In this document: piece after piece, positions 13,794 to 14,416 of the stretch
Layout of the letters: every line of letters starts with the position of its first letter
How positions within the stretch are numbered: position 1 is the stretch's first letter
Assembly: GCA_031279915.1 (NCBI GenBank)
Contig: JAITHO010000107.1
Span: 1 to 14,416 of the forward strand
From: Tannerellaceae bacterium
Lineage (GTDB): Bacteria > Bacteroidota > Bacteroidia > Bacteroidales > Tannerellaceae
Direction of reading: 5' to 3'
Length of the DNA stretch: 14,416 nucleotides
Program-made: the position numbers and the translations under genes
The notes under the pieces: generated by a model
Database searches by the model: none
Told to the model about the DNA's origin: nothing
What the model saw: only the letters and a program-made list of their open reading frames with translations

Positions 13794-14416
13794 TCACTCC
13801 AAGCTTTGAGCAGCCTTGGCCAAGGCCTCGTTTATGTTGCTGCAAATGTTATCCTCGCCGATCTTGCGGTTGAAGCCCGATTTGAATAGCAGGTCGCGCA
13901 CTTTTTGGTTTACGCCGGAGAGGATAAGTTGGATATGCTCGTCGGTCGAGAGGCGCAGAAGGCTCTCGAGGTTGTGCAGTCCGGTAGAATCCATGAAGGG
14001 CACTTTGCGCATGCGGATGATTCGCACCCTGGGCTTGTCGCCAAGGCTATGCATCACACCGTCGAACTTGCTTGCGATGCCGAAGAAGAAGGGGCCGTCG
14101 ATCTCATAAACCTCCACGCCTTTCGGAATGATCAGCTTCTCGTCTTCCTGCTGCGCTTCGCTTTCTTTAGAAAGGTCGATAACATCTCTCACTACGGATA
14201 CGCTCGAAGTTTCGGTTACGCGCCGCATGAACAAGAACATGGCGATGAGCAGCCCAATCTCTATGGCAATCGTAAGGTCGAATATTACGGTGAGGAAGAA
14301 GGTTACGAGCAACACCGATACGTCGCTCTTGGGATTCTTCAGCAGCGAGCGGAAGGTGCGCCATTCGCTCATGTTGTACGATACCATCACCAGCACTCCG
14401 GCAAGGCAGGCCATGG
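13794..14416 (-). CDS. SulP-family anion transporter, C-terminal part, truncated by the window edge
   Basis: The last 207 or so residues of a SulP/SLC26-type inner-membrane permease that moves sulfate, bicarbonate or other anions. The visible part holds the last membrane helices (VLLVTFFLTVIFDLTIAIEI and IGLLIAMFLFM), a short charged linker, and a STAS domain of about 105 residues with the signature RKVPFMDSTGLHNLESL, the usual site of nucleotide or partner binding, and a C-terminal helix. The start lies outside the window; the methionine at 14414 is internal. The gene converges on radC across the terminator at 13717-13761. The substrate cannot be told from this part. Confidence 0.93.
   Translation of the reverse strand, partial: MACLAGVLVMVSYNMSEWRTFRSLLKNPKSDVSVLLVTFFLTVIFDLTIAIEIGLLIAMFLFMRRVTETSSVSVVRDVIDLSKESEAQQEDEKLIIPKGVEVYEIDGPFFFGIASKFDGVMHSLGDKPRVRIIRMRKVPFMDSTGLHNLESLLRLSTDEHIQLILSGVNQKVRDLLFKSGFNRKIGEDNICSNINEALAKAAQSLE

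Overview
The window is a piece of a Bacteroidales (phylum Bacteroidota) chromosome. The evidence is the gene order rplM-rpsI-rpsB-tsf, the orders phoH-purC-menG-aroE and aroQ-pyk-O-methyltransferase-rbfA-LolC/E permease, promoters of the Bacteroidota type (TTTG, about 20 bases, TAnnTTTG), and A-rich gene starts that mostly lack a Shine-Dalgarno sequence. I cannot fix the family; something near Tannerellaceae or Porphyromonadaceae is a guess. Apart from one small orphan nucleotidyltransferase, the genes are ordinary core genes.

Layout. (1) 1-2781, minus strand: a translation operon rplM-rpsI-rpsB-tsf, with tsf cut by the left edge. It has a clear promoter at 2752-2781, a leader of about 120 nt before rplM and a structured gap before rpsB. 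(2) 2782-3225: a divergent intergenic region with a 41-bp tandem repeat (array 1). (3) 3226-6667, plus strand: phoH, purC, menG (overlapping purC) and aroE. (4) 6668-7048: a convergent gap with a second, unrelated 41-bp repeat (array 2). (5) 7049-11482, minus strand: aroQ, pyk, an O-methyltransferase, rbfA, a LolC/E-type permease and an orphan MNT nucleotidyltransferase, tightly packed. (6) 11483-12382: a 900-bp divergent region with a third array, 16 phased positions of period 41 bp built on a 14-bp palindrome (array 3), ending just before an excellent efp promoter. (7) 12383-13688, plus strand: efp and radC, then a bidirectional terminator. (8) 13794-14416, minus strand: the C-terminal end of a SulP-family transporter.

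The coding content is housekeeping: ribosome and translation factors, purine, menaquinone and shikimate synthesis, glycolysis and ribosome maturation. The unusual content lies between the genes. Three arrays with unrelated unit sequences share exactly the same period, 41 bp, and each unit carries an inverted repeat whose arms are better kept than its centre. In the aroQ-proximal half of array 3 the 27-bp stretches between palindromes have diverged close to randomness, yet palindrome and spacing persist. Arrays 1 and 3 lie between divergent promoters, outside the predicted transcripts, so any function there is more likely at the DNA level. This is the best candidate in the window for an undescribed system. 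A second, smaller lead is the rplM leader, which carries a near-perfect Shine-Dalgarno sequence and a 15-codon reading frame in a phylum that rarely uses such sequences.
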